From FEN-1073 sp963780865 (GTDB lineage: Bacteria > Chloroflexota > Anaerolineae > Anaerolineales > RBG-16-64-43): a DNA stretch of 64,000 nucleotides. The DNA lies in NCBI GenBank assembly GCA_963780865.1, contig CAWADT010000001.1:116880-180879 (forward strand). The letters run 5' to 3'. This document shows positions 53,387 through 62,590 of the stretch, piece by piece. How positions within the stretch are numbered: position 1 is the stretch's first letter; each line of letters opens with the position of its first letter. The notes beneath the pieces are model-generated. The model was given only the letters and a program-made list of their open reading frames with translations, was not told where the DNA came from and did no database searches. Made by a program: the position numbers and the translations under genes.

Positions 53387-55063
53387 TTGAAGGTCCGAGG
53401 GGAAACCCCGTTCACCGTCCGCTTCCACTCGAACCCTCCCCCAGACGGAGCGTTCGAGCTTCCGGGCGGAACGGTAATCCCCATACCCGCTCCGGATTGG
53501 GATCGCGCCCTCGATCTCCTAAAAGAAATCAACGTGTTCAAAGATTCCTCCGGCCGGAGAATTTCCTCCCTCGTGGTGGAAGACGGATTCGAACCCTGGT
53601 GGTATACCCAGGATCGGCTGCTCCGGTTTTACCTTGTTCCCCTTACGCAGATTTTTCCCGTCCTGGCGGCCGCCGGCGGCGCGGAAAAAATAAATCTTGT
53701 CGGCGCGCCGCCGGATCTGGAACGGGTGTGGAAAGCGATCGGCGGGAAATCCGGTTTCGCCCCCGTGCCGGCGGCGCCTGCCTCCCGGTCCGTCAAGGGC
53801 GTTCTGGGCGAGGGAGCCATGCTCGCCGCCGCTTTATCGTCGCTGGCCGCTTTTCGCCTGGCCGGGCGCGATACGGTTTTTTATATCATCGACCACGTCA
53901 GCCCGGGATTACGCCACGATTTTCGATTTGCTCCGCTCTACCGCGAGTTCGACCGCGGGGGATTCCGGTACGCGGAATACGCCCATACGCTTTTGCCGCG
54001 TCAGGCGCTGGGGAATCTTTTCCGCCGGCGCCGGCCGGTGTTTTTCCTGGAATCCGCCGATACCTGGGCACGCTGGACGGGCAGGAAAATCAATGCGCCC
54101 GCGGCCAAGCCTCCGCCCTCCGGCGGATCGCTCGAACACCGGGCGCTGTGGGCGCTCGTCCCCGCCTTTCTGGATTTTTGCGCGCTGTCCGTCGCACGCC
54201 AGCGGATTTTTAAGCGGGCGCTGCAATTCCAGCGCGCGCGGCGGGCGGTGATCTTCGACGACAACCGCCACAACCATGAGTTAATCGCCGCCTGTCTCTC
54301 GCTCGGACTCCCGGTGCTCGGTTTTCAGCACGGCGTGTTCAACAAGTTCCACGCGGGATTGATGGCCTTCGGATTTTCGGACGCGCGGCCGCATGCATTC
54401 GACCGCTACGGCGTGTGGAGCGATTTATTCCGCGAGCGCCTGCTGCGCGACAGCTCCCTATACGGTCCGGACCGGGTGTTCGTCTCCGGGCCGGTCCGCC
54501 CGCCGGAGGAAGATTTGCAGCGGAGAACCGCCGGAGCCCGTCCGGAGAAGACGGCTGCTTCCAAGGGCGTCATCCGCGTGCTGGTGGTTTCCGAACCGCT
54601 CGCGAGAAAACACGAACTGACGCCCTTCCTGCAAACCCTCCTCCGCGATCCGCATTTTGAAGTCTGCCTCAAGCTGCGCCCCGGGGAATCCGAACGGAGT
54701 TTGGAAGAATACGGTTTGCCCTCCGGCCGCGTCCGCCTGATCCAAACCGGGACTATCTACGAGGCGCTGGACCAGGCCGACGTGGCGATTGGCACCTATA
54801 GCACCGTCCTATACGAGGCGGCCCTGGCGATGGTGCCGATCGTCTGGATGAAAACCTCCCGGGCATACGGCAGCGAACTGGGAGATGAGCATCTGGCCGA
54901 GAGGGCCGACCACCCGGACGAATTGCCAGATGCGGTCCGAAAGGCCGCCGCCCGGACGGACGCAGAGCTCCGCCGAATTCGCGAGCTCGTCTGGGGAAAG
55001 GACATTCGCAACGGATCGGAACGCCTGACGGAAGAATTAAAGCAGATGGGGAGCAAACCATGA
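53387..55063 (+). CDS. GT-B-like surface carbohydrate protein (CDP-glycerol transferase/capsule type)
   Basis: 558 residues from TTG 53387, 7 nt after the oxidoreductase. The N-terminal 130 residues are not assigned. In the second half, QRARRAVIFDDNRHNHELIA and GLPVLGFQHGVFNKFHAG recall the donor-side region of capsule GT-B enzymes. IGTYSTVLYEAALAMVPIVW matches the pattern of CDP-glycerol glycerophosphotransferases and TIGR04396-like surface carbohydrate proteins. No membrane helix. It probably transfers a polyol phosphate or sugar; which one is not clear. Confidence 0.6.
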   Translation: MKVRGETPFTVRFHSNPPPDGAFELPGGTVIPIPAPDWDRALDLLKEINVFKDSSGRRISSLVVEDGFEPWWYTQDRLLRFYLVPLTQIFPVLAAAGGAEKINLVGAPPDLERVWKAIGGKSGFAPVPAAPASRSVKGVLGEGAMLAAALSSLAAFRLAGRDTVFYIIDHVSPGLRHDFRFAPLYREFDRGGFRYAEYAHTLLPRQALGNLFRRRRPVFFLESADTWARWTGRKINAPAAKPPPSGGSLEHRALWALVPAFLDFCALSVARQRIFKRALQFQRARRAVIFDDNRHNHELIAACLSLGLPVLGFQHGVFNKFHAGLMAFGFSDARPHAFDRYGVWSDLFRERLLRDSSLYGPDRVFVSGPVRPPEEDLQRRTAGARPEKTAASKGVIRVLVVSEPLARKHELTPFLQTLLRDPHFEVCLKLRPGESERSLEEYGLPSGRVRLIQTGTIYEALDQADVAIGTYSTVLYEAALAMVPIVWMKTSRAYGSELGDEHLAERADHPDELPDAVRKAAARTDAELRRIRELVWGKDIRNGSERLTEELKQMGSKP

Positions 55064-55141
55064 AGGGGATAAGCGCAGCGAGTCCTTTCGGTTCCTGCAA
55101 TTATTTTATCGGGGTACGATCCTCGCCTTAACAGGACTTCC

Positions 55142-56335
55142 ATGCCCGCCGATTCGCCCGTCCTTTCCGGAGAAAAACCTCGGATCGCTTATCTGATCCC
55201 ATCCTTGCGCGGATATCGAGGCTGGGTCACGTTCGTCGAAGGGGCGATCCGCTCGCTGCAGAGATTTGTGCAGCCGGTGCTGATCGTCTCGCGCGGGGAC
55301 GAAGGCGCCGCCGAAGAAAAATTCCCGCGGCTGGAGACGTATGTCCTGCCGGCGGTGCAGGCGGAAGATTGGCACGGGACGACGCTCTCCATGGTGCGGC
55401 GGATGCTTCCGGCCTTGTGGGCGGCGCGCCGCTTGCGCCCGCCGGGGTTGAAGATGGTTCATTCGATGGAGATGTTTCCCGCCGGTTGGGCCGGAGACGC
55501 GCTCGCCCGGGCGGAGGGAATCCCGCATGTGCTCACCGCGATAGGAACCTATGCCGTGGTTTGGCGCAAATGGCCGGCACTGGATTATTTCTACCGGGGC
55601 GTGTTGCGCAAGTCGGCGGCGATCTATCCTATCTCGCACGGGACCGAGGCCAAACTCCGGGGATTCTACCAATCCGATCTGCCCTCGACCGCTGTCCATA
55701 CGATTTTGTGCGGCACCCGCGCGGCCGAACAAGTTCCGCCGGAAGCCGCCCGCAGGCAAAGGGAGCGCGGGGCTCCGGTCGTGCTTTCGGTCGGGATGGT
55801 CAAGACGCGCAAGGGATATCACGTCAGTCTGCAGGCGTTTGCCGTATTTCGCAAACGGTTTCCCGGGGCGATCTACCGCATCGTCGGGCCGCCTCCGGAG
55901 GGCGAGTATCGTCAACTGCTGGAGGGCATAATCCGCCGGGAGCATTTGGACGGGGTGCAATTTCTTGGGACAGTGGATCCCGCGCAATTGGACCGGCTCT
56001 ACCGGGAAGCGACGATCTTCCTGCTCCTATCGCAGGATTTGGATCTTCGATTTGAGGGCTTCGGCATAGTGTATCTGGAAGCCGGCGCATACGGTTTGCC
56101 CGTTGTGGGAAGCCGCAGCGGCGGAATCCCCGATGCGGTGACCGACGGGGAAACGGGATATCTCGTCGATCCCGCGGATGCGGAGGCGGCCGGCATGGCC
56201 ATGGTCCGCCTGGCGGAGAATCCGGTTCTTTCTTCGCAGATGGGGCTGGCTGGCCGGTCCCGGGCGGAGCGGCTTACGTGGGACCGCTATGCCGAGGAGC
56301 AATGGACCGAATATCAAAAGGTGCTGAAACGATGA
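55142..56335 (+). CDS. GT4-family glycosyltransferase, pair member 1
   Basis: 397 residues. GT-B, opening RIAYLIPSLRGYRGWVTFVE. MEMFPAGWAGDAL follows, and the donor half has VLSVGMVKTRKGYHVSLQA, FEGFGIVYLEAGAYGLPVVG with the conserved Glu. A full-length enzyme. It is a paralogue of the gene at 56485, with the same block order and about the same length. Likely role: adds sugars in the second glycan block. Confidence 0.88.
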   Translation: MPADSPVLSGEKPRIAYLIPSLRGYRGWVTFVEGAIRSLQRFVQPVLIVSRGDEGAAEEKFPRLETYVLPAVQAEDWHGTTLSMVRRMLPALWAARRLRPPGLKMVHSMEMFPAGWAGDALARAEGIPHVLTAIGTYAVVWRKWPALDYFYRGVLRKSAAIYPISHGTEAKLRGFYQSDLPSTAVHTILCGTRAAEQVPPEAARRQRERGAPVVLSVGMVKTRKGYHVSLQAFAVFRKRFPGAIYRIVGPPPEGEYRQLLEGIIRREHLDGVQFLGTVDPAQLDRLYREATIFLLLSQDLDLRFEGFGIVYLEAGAYGLPVVGSRSGGIPDAVTDGETGYLVDPADAEAAGMAMVRLAENPVLSSQMGLAGRSRAERLTWDRYAEEQWTEYQKVLKR

Positions 56336-56393
56336 ATGGTTTAAGTCTTTCGGGCAGAAATGGTCTCCCATCCCATCCCCCTCTCCTTCTCCT

Positions 56394-56432
56394 CCTCTCC
56401 CCCCTTCCCGTATCACGGGAAGGGGGGAGAGG
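56394..56432. repeat. Intergenic palindrome (copy 7 of 7)
   Basis: CCTCTCCCCCCTTCCCG (56394-56410) and its exact complement (56416-56432), 17 bp, between the two GT4 paralogues. Outer TCCCATCC / GGATGGGA lengthen the pairing. Confidence 0.7.
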
Positions 56433-56484
56433 TAGGATGGGACGGAAGGCCATTCGATAGAATCATGGCGGCATCCTAAATCGT

Positions 56485-57693
56485 ATGAACAGTGGAAACT
56501 TGGAATCTTCCCGGCGCCTGAGAGTTGCCTTCGTCATCCCGCTTCTGCGCGGACGGGGCGGATGGCCGACGGCTGTGACTGGCATCATCCGGTCGCTCGA
56601 GGATTCCGTCGAGCCCCTGCTGGTCGTATCCGCAGGGGATGCCCCCGCCGCGCATGAGCTATTCCCGGGCGCCGAGACTCGTGTTCTGCCCGAGATTCAA
56701 CCCATGGCGGAGGGCTCGCTGCGGGTGCTGGCGCGCATGGCCCCGACGATGTTCGCCCTCCGCCACATGCCGCCTCTTCGCGTAGATTTGATTCATTCGC
56801 TGGAAATGTTTCCCTGCGGCTGGGTGGGGGACAGGCTGGCCCGCAGGGCGGGGACGCCGCACATCCTTACCGCGTTCGGAACGTATGGGGTGATCTGGCG
56901 CCGCTGGCCGGTCCTGGCGCGGATTTATTCCGGCGTGCTGCGGCGCGCGGCCTGCGTGTGCCCGATGTCGGCGGGAACGGCGGAGCGGATGCAGGCAAGT
57001 TTTCGAAGCGAGTTGCCCGGCGGACGGTTGGAAGTGGTGCTGCAGGGCAGCGAGTTTACATCGCGCATCCCCCGCGACGCGGCTCTGGCGAAGTGCTTCC
57101 CCGCCTCACCGATACTGCTTTCGGTGGGTGCGATCAAACCGCGCAAGGGGTATGACACCAGCCTGCAAGCGTTCGCCGCGCTCCAGAAGAAATTCCCGGA
57201 AGCGCGCTACATCATCGTCGGCGGCGGGACGGGAGAGGCATACCACGGCCACCTGTTATCCCTCGTTGCCCGCGAGGGGATACGCAACGTGGAATTTTTC
57301 GGAACGCTGACCTGGGAGGAGCTCGATCCTCTATACCGCGAGGCGAGCATGCTGGTGATGACTTCGCAGGATGCAGGCGATCATTTCGAGGGATTCGTGT
57401 TTGTCTTCCTCGAAGCCGGCGCCTACGGATTGCCGGTGATCGGCACGCGGACGGGAGGGATCCCGGACGCAGTCGCAGACGGCGTCAACGGGTTCCTGCT
57501 TCCGGCGGATGATGTAGACGGAATTGCCCAGGCGATGATCCGGCTGGCCGAGGATCCGGCCCTGGCCCGGAAAATGGGGATGGCAGGACGCGCGCGGTCC
57601 GAGGACCTCACCTGGAAACGATATGCGCGGCAGCAGCTTGCCGTGTACCACCGGGTGCTGGGAGCGTTGGAGGGAAGAAAGTCCGGGGGATAG
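56485..57693 (+). CDS. GT4-family glycosyltransferase, pair member 2
   Basis: 402 residues, paralogue of the gene at 55142: RVAFVIPLLRGRGGWPTAVT, LEMFPCGWVGDRLARRAGTP, ILLSVGAIKPRKGYDTSLQA and FEGFVFVFLEAGAYGLPVIG. Ser/His switch regions agree between copies. The intergenic palindrome separates them, so duplication happened before or with its arrival. The 57,694-57,922 gap after it has no gene. Confidence 0.88.
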   Translation: MNSGNLESSRRLRVAFVIPLLRGRGGWPTAVTGIIRSLEDSVEPLLVVSAGDAPAAHELFPGAETRVLPEIQPMAEGSLRVLARMAPTMFALRHMPPLRVDLIHSLEMFPCGWVGDRLARRAGTPHILTAFGTYGVIWRRWPVLARIYSGVLRRAACVCPMSAGTAERMQASFRSELPGGRLEVVLQGSEFTSRIPRDAALAKCFPASPILLSVGAIKPRKGYDTSLQAFAALQKKFPEARYIIVGGGTGEAYHGHLLSLVAREGIRNVEFFGTLTWEELDPLYREASMLVMTSQDAGDHFEGFVFVFLEAGAYGLPVIGTRTGGIPDAVADGVNGFLLPADDVDGIAQAMIRLAEDPALARKMGMAGRARSEDLTWKRYARQQLAVYHRVLGALEGRKSGG

Positions 57694-57922
57694 ATGGGCA
57701 GGTAGTTTCCCATTGAATTGATTTCCACATCGCGAATTGAGGATCGCAGTGCGCTTACCGGCCGGATGCCGGATTATTTTTTCAGTGAAGGTTGGATTTG
57801 ATTTTCCCGCCCCACTTTCCCCCTATTGCCGATTTCACGTGCTGTTGTTCATTCCCCTGAATCGCACCGATTATTGCAGACTTCGAAGGTAAAAGAATCC
57901 GGATGGAATAAAAAGATAGAAT

Positions 57923-58008
57923 TGAAACCTTTGAAAAGTCCGTTCGTCGGGGGGCCTGCCCCCGACTATTAACCGCGCCGGTCCCCGCTCCGCAGGGATA
58001 AAATAAAT
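57923..58008. repeat. Second copy of the MITE-like left end, cut by the IS110 element
   Basis: GAAACCTTTGAAAAGTCCG then about 65 further bases match 25893-25965, with small differences. The match ends where the IS110 element starts, near 58008, which suggests insertion into this repeat. Confidence 0.6.
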
Positions 58009-58017
58009 CCGGCTAGT

Positions 58018-58185
58018 ATGATAATAGCGAAGGACACGGCAGATCGAAATCCGGCAGGTCTTGAAGACCGCTTTAAAGCATGGATCGCCGTGTCCTTTAT
58101 CCGTTTAGCCCGAACAGTTGGTTGGTCTCAAAGACCGTATCCAATGCTAGCGCGGGCTGTCTTTATTATATCCACGGAGGTTCTC
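58018..58185 (+). ncRNA. IS110 left end; candidate bridge RNA
   Basis: AAGGACACGGC-A-GATC (58030-58045) pairs with GATCGCCGTGTCCTT (58083-58097), closing a loop that has its own hairpin GGTCTTGAAGACC. In the IS110 subgroup the bridge RNA is encoded before the transposase and opens with a stem-loop; the size of this region (about 170 nt) fits. The following bases to the ATG at 58186 hold the second half and the ribosome site. Confidence 0.45.
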
Positions 58186-58834
58186 ATGGAGACACCACAA
58201 AATGATCCCTTTTTCGGCATCGATATCTCCAAGAAAAAGCTGGATACCGCAATGTGGGGCGATACCAGGTTGTGGAGTTTCTTCAACGATGCCGAAGGAA
58301 TCCCGCAGCTAATCTCATTTCTCCAGGAAAAACATCCTGCCCTGGTGGTTGTCGAGGCCACCGGCGGCTATGAAAAATCGGTCGTAAAGGCTCTCCAACA
58401 AGCCAAGATCCTGGTTGCCTTGGTATCTCCTAAAAGGGTGCGGGATTTCGCTCGTGCCAGTGGGCTCTTGGCGAAAACCGACCAACTGGATGCACATAAT
58501 ATCGCCCATTTTGCTAATGCTTTGCGCCCTCGTCCCACTCCTCCTTCTACACCCGAGCAGGTTCGTCTGGAAGAGCTCCTTGCTCGCCGACGGCAGGTTG
58601 TAGGGATCATTCAGGACGAGAAAAACCGCCTACAAAAAGCATCTCAGGAGATGAGCGACCATATTCTTGCCCATTTGGCGTGGTTGGATGAAGAAGAAAA
58701 GAACCTGAGCCGCGAAATCCAATCCTTGATTGATCATCAGCCCGAAATGAAGGCCAAAGCAGACCTGGTGAGGACAGCCGAAGGAATCGGCCCGATTACG
58801 GCGTCAAGTATTGTTGCCGATGTAGGGAGTATTT
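58186..58834 (+). CDS. IS110-family transposase, C-terminus missing at the join
   Basis: About 215 residues from ATG 58186 (GGAGG upstream). DEDD domain intact: FFGIDISKKKLD (first Asp), VVVEATGGYEKSVVKAL (Glu), LLAKTDQLDAHNIA (two Asp). The Transposase_20 part begins TAEGIGPITASSIVADVGS and is cut there, at the boundary with AT-rich DNA. It belongs to a different IS110 branch from the element at 2729, being the classic GIDISK type. Truncation is probably an assembly effect rather than biology. Confidence 0.85.
58823..58834. other. Assembly join 1: Chloroflexota-like to Bacteroidota-like DNA
   Basis: GTAGGGAGTATT fits both sides: VADVGSI of the transposase on the plus strand and the LNTPY region of RecG on the minus strand. 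GC content and codon use change abruptly here. Both genes are truncated. Confidence 0.75.
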
Positions 58835-59163
58835 AATTTTAGTGATTCTTTTATCCATTTTACACCCTGGAACCAAACCAGCTCAATTGTTCCGGTTCCA
58901 TCCGAAAAATAAGCAGCGAGGCGTTTTTTAGTACGGTTACCCATTAATTCAATATGCGAAATTTCACCCCGCAATTGAACGTATTGCATTTCTCCATTTA
59001 TTTCATTGATTTTATAAAACTGACTTCGGTCTATATACCGGTAAGGAAAATAATAAAGCAGATCACGGTAAGTAAAAATATTTAACTCTTTATTAAGTAA
59101 TTCTGCTCTTTTTGGACCAATTCCCTGAATATATTTAATATCTTTTAAAAGTATTTCCTGCAT
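58835..59163 (-). CDS. recG: RecG helicase N-terminal fragment
   Basis: ATG 59163. About 110 residues of the wedge domain: DIKYIQGIGPKRAELLNKEL, YFPYRYIDRSQFY and AAYFSDGTGTIELVWFQG. RecG remodels stalled replication forks. The protein continues past the join, so the missing part is over 550 residues. The sequence is of Bacteroidota type. Low GC and codon choice agree with the genes up to 62,450. Confidence 0.85.
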
Positions 59164-59283
59164 AAAAAATCAATAATTGAATAATTCAATTGTACTAATT
59201 ACATTTTAAAAAATGAAATTTCTTCTTCAAATTTGAATTGTAAAGTAATGAAAAATAGGTCGATCTTATACTTTTATATTATC

Positions 59284-59486
59284 AATGCGAATTAAGAGTT
59301 GAAAACAAATAAACAGATATAAGCTTATGTATTTAAATATCAACATATTTTGATTTTTATTTTTGTGAAACTTTGTGGTTTTGTGCCTTAGTGGCTAAAA
59401 TATTATTTGCCACAAAAACACTAAAACACTAAGAAACACAAAGATTTATATAAATTATCAAAAATATCCAACCCTTAATTCGCATT
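59284..59486. repeat. MITE-like palindromic repeat, Bacteroidota side
   Basis: AATGCGAATTAAGAGTTG (59284-59301) and CAACCCTTAATTCGCATT (59469-59486) are inverted with one mismatch. Inside, CTTTGTG / CACAAAG and related pieces form a second pairing (about 59370-59450). About 200 bp and no gene. The rest of the gap (59,164-59,492) is AT-rich spacer. Confidence 0.6.
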
Positions 59487-59492
59487 GTCATT

Positions 59493-60910
59493 TTATTCAA
59501 AAAATTTATCACTGAAATTAATCAGAAAAAGCTTGTCGGTAGCTCTTGTAAAGGCTGTATATAACCACCGTAGGTATTCCTTATTGATCAAATTATCAGT
59601 CAGGTAGCCCTGATCGATATATACTGCTTTCCACTGACCACCCTGCGATTTATGACAGGTAATAGCATAGGCAAATTTAACCTGTAACGCATTATAGTAT
59701 GGATCTAACCGGGTTTCATCGAATCGTTTCTTTTTTGATTTAATATCTTCGTACTCTTCTAAAACTTTGTAAAACAACTCTTTATTCTTTTCCTGGGGTA
59801 AAGCTGCAGATTCAATAAAAAGAGTATCGAGCATTATCTTAACTCTGGCTGTGATTTCAGGATAATCAATGAAACGTATTTTAATATCAGCGAAGCGGTA
59901 TCCATAGCGCTCCTCATACTTAAATATCTTCATTACCTCCACAATGTCGCCGTTTGCAATAAAATCCAAAACAACCGGGTCATCAATCCAGAAATAATTA
60001 TTTTTAACGACCATAAGATAATCTCCGGCTGACAGTCCTTCTTCCCGATTATAAATTTTTTCGCGGATACCCCGATTAAAAATATTTGCTCTTTTATTCG
60101 AGCGGCAAATCACCATCACGTTCTGCCTGCCGTACTTTTCAAAAGAATCATTTAAATGTTCAATAAGGTCATTACCTGATACCCTGGCAATATCCGGATA
60201 GTTTAATGAAAAGGAAGGAGAGTGATTCTTTATTAGCACTTATATGGGTTCTTATCCTGGTTGCATTCATTAAAATTCCCGAGTCTTTGCTTTGCCTCAC
60301 CACCTCTCGCAGCTCGGCATGATAGGTTTTTATATTATATTTTTCAATTGTCGATTTTTCAAGTGCAGGACTGATATCCAAGCCAACAGGTGGCAGCTGG
60401 GCTTTATCGCCAATTAATATTAATTTACAGGATTGTTCTGAATTATAAACAAATTCAATCAAATCGTCGAGCAGATGTCCTGAACCAAAAAGAACCATTT
60501 CACCTGGCAAATTGCTAATCATAGAAGCTTCATCAACAATAAAAAAAGTATTTTTATAGAGGTTGGCATTCAATACAAATTTTCCAAAGCCATCTTTTGA
60601 AGATTTTTGCCTGAAAATTTTTTTATGAATGGTATAAGCCTGAAAGCCTGAATAATTCATCAGCACCTTAGCAGCCCTTCCTGTCGGGGCCAGAAGCAAT
60701 GTTTTAATATGGAAGGTATCCAGGGCATTCACTAACCCACTTAATATTGTAGTTTTACCTGTACCGGCATAACCAGTTATGAGCATTGCTGATCGTTCTT
60801 CTATATTAATAAATAAATCCGGAAAGCATATCAATCAGATCAGATTGATCTTTGGTAGGCTCATAATCAATGTGTTTAAGAATAGAAGTGACCAAGTGTT
60901 TTTTTAACAT
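59493..60910 (-). CDS. RecD-like superfamily 1 helicase, two frameshifts
   Basis: ATG 60910 opens MLKKHLVTSILKHIDYEPTK. The frame then breaks near 60806 and again near 60225; removing one base at each gives 471 residues. Motifs: Walker A GYAGTGKTT, Walker B FFIVDEASMIS, motif III IGDKAQLPPVG, and the C-terminal motifs TCHKSQGGQWK and YTAFTRATDKL. This is the short AAA_30/UvrD_C_2 helicase common in Bacteroidota. It would unwind DNA 5' to 3' by family analogy. Frameshifts probably come from low-coverage sequence. Confidence 0.75.
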
Positions 60911-61071
60911 TTATTTAAAATTGATTGGATTACCGGCATCTTTTTTTAAATTTGCCACACACAGGTAAAAAATAAAGAAAACAAATTTATTAATTGCCAA
61001 TATTAATAAACTTATCAATTAAAACTTCCTGACTCATGATATAAAGCCGGAATGAAATTATAAATACTGTA

Positions 61072-61926
61072 CTGGATGAAATTTATTGCATAGACGAAAC
61101 TTTTGATATTAATTCAACCGGATCTTATCATTTGTCTATCCAGATTAGTTTTAGCAACCTCTCATTTTGCATATTAAATACTGTTAATAATAAATATATC
61201 CTGCTCAAAAGTTATGCATTACCTGATATTGCTGAGGAAGTTTATTATGAAAAATTAGAAAAGGTATTGGATGAAGATGAGTTTTTAAACCGTCCTTATA
61301 AGTCGATTACAGCCCTATATAAGTCCAGTAAGTATACCATCATTCCTTCAAAATTCTTTGAACCGGAGAAGACGAGGCGGTATTATGAATTAAATTTCAA
61401 GCTAAATGACCTCGAAGAAATTCATTATGAAAAATTGAAGAACCTCGATGGTTACCTGCTGTTTGCAATGCCATCACAGATCGCTGATGCATTGATTAAA
61501 AAATTCAGTACTATAAATTTTGAGCACCACGCCTATCCTTTGATCGAAGAATCGCTGGCCTTTACAAAAATGCATCTGTTATTCAGTTATTTTTTTATTC
61601 AATTTGACGGTGATACTATGGATATTGTTGTTACCTCTAAAGGCAAACTACTGTTTCACAATTCATTCAGAAATCTTTCTCCTCAAAATGTTTTGTTTTA
61701 TATATTTTATATTCTCAAGCAATATAACATTGATAAAAAGCAATTTCAACTTATGCTTTCAGGTCATATCACCAAATCTTCAGAAGTATATAAAATTTTA
61801 GACAAGTACTTTCAGCAGGTAAAATTTCAGTTTCTGAAGAAAGAATTTGTATACAGTTATACCTTTAATAAAATACCCGGCCATACTTTTGTTAATTTAT
61901 TAAATTTATATTCTTGCGTATTATAA
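61072..61926 (+). CDS. DUF3822 family protein
   Basis: About 284 residues. The first TTG is 61132, but LDEIYCIDETFDINSTGSYH upstream is coding-like, so the start is probably a CTG at 61072, or an ATG lost to error. It continues with SIQISFSNLSFCILNTVNNK and ends in NLYSCV. DUF3822 proteins are found next to rsmD in Bacteroidota, in an actin-like fold class; function is unknown. It overlaps rsmD by 13 bp. Confidence 0.7.
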   Translation: MDEIYCIDETFDINSTGSYHLSIQISFSNLSFCILNTVNNKYILLKSYALPDIAEEVYYEKLEKVLDEDEFLNRPYKSITALYKSSKYTIIPSKFFEPEKTRRYYELNFKLNDLEEIHYEKLKNLDGYLLFAMPSQIADALIKKFSTINFEHHAYPLIEESLAFTKMHLLFSYFFIQFDGDTMDIVVTSKGKLLFHNSFRNLSPQNVLFYIFYILKQYNIDKKQFQLMLSGHITKSSEVYKILDKYFQQVKFQFLKKEFVYSYTFNKIPGHTFVNLLNLYSCVL

Positions 61927-62450
61927 GCGGTAAATACAGGGGTAAGCAGATCAATCCTCCTAAAAATATCACCATCAGGCCAACTACCGATTTTGCAAAG
62001 GTTGGTTTATTTAATATCCTGGTTAATCATTTTGATTTATCCGCCATTTCAGTTTTAGATTTATTTTCCGGCACCGGCAGTATCAGTTATGAATTTGCTT
62101 CACGTGATTGCCCTTCAATCATTGCAGTCGAATCGGACTTCAGACAGTACGAATTTATCAGGAATACTGCAAATAAGCTTAATTTTAATCAACTTAAAAT
62201 TTTTAAGCTTGATGCTATTCATTTTATAAAAAATTGCAAACAGCAATTCGATGTCGTCTTTGCAGATCCACCCTATAATTTTGAAGATTTATCGATAATT
62301 CCCGATTTAATTTTTGACAATAATTTAATTAAACACTCTGGTTTATTTGTTTTAGAACACAGCAAAAACAATACTTTCACGAATCACGAAAATTTTTATA
62401 ATCACCGGAGTTATGGAAGTGTCAATTTCACTATTTTTCGTAACAAGTAA
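61914..62450 (+). CDS. rsmD: 16S rRNA (guanine-N2) methyltransferase RsmD
   Basis: 178 residues from TTG 61914. RsmD methylates G966 of 16S rRNA in the assembled 30S. RIISGKYRGKQINPPKN is the family N-terminus, VLDLFSGTGSISYEFASR binds SAM, and FADPPYNF holds the catalytic D-P-P-Y. Length is normal. Gene order DUF3822-rsmD is typical of Bacteroidota. Confidence 0.92.
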   Translation: MRIISGKYRGKQINPPKNITIRPTTDFAKVGLFNILVNHFDLSAISVLDLFSGTGSISYEFASRDCPSIIAVESDFRQYEFIRNTANKLNFNQLKIFKLDAIHFIKNCKQQFDVVFADPPYNFEDLSIIPDLIFDNNLIKHSGLFVLEHSKNNTFTNHENFYNHRSYGSVNFTIFRNK

Positions 62451-62517
62451 TTATTAAAATTCCTGTAAAGATTTTGGATGATTGAAATTTAAGGTTAATT
62501 TTGCAACAACAAAACAA

Positions 62518-62562
62518 GTTCCGGTAGTTCAGTTTGGTTAGAATACATGCCTGTCACGCATG
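62518..62562 (+). tRNA. tRNA-Asp (GTC), 5' part only
   Basis: Acceptor GTTCCGG, D arm GTTC...GAAT, anticodon arm CATGC-CTGTCAC-GCATG with GTC at 62553-62555. The variable loop, T arm and 3' acceptor are missing: sequence after GCATG turns into coding DNA of another organism. Cut by join 2. Confidence 0.75.
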
Positions 62563-62590
62563 GGACCATTTCATAAGAGAGCTCATGGCA
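62560..62590. other. Assembly join 2: Bacteroidota-like to archaeal DNA
   Basis: Within this stretch the tRNA-Asp sequence ends and a GTPase C-terminal coding region of archaeal type begins. No link between the two sides is expected biologically. Confidence 0.65.
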
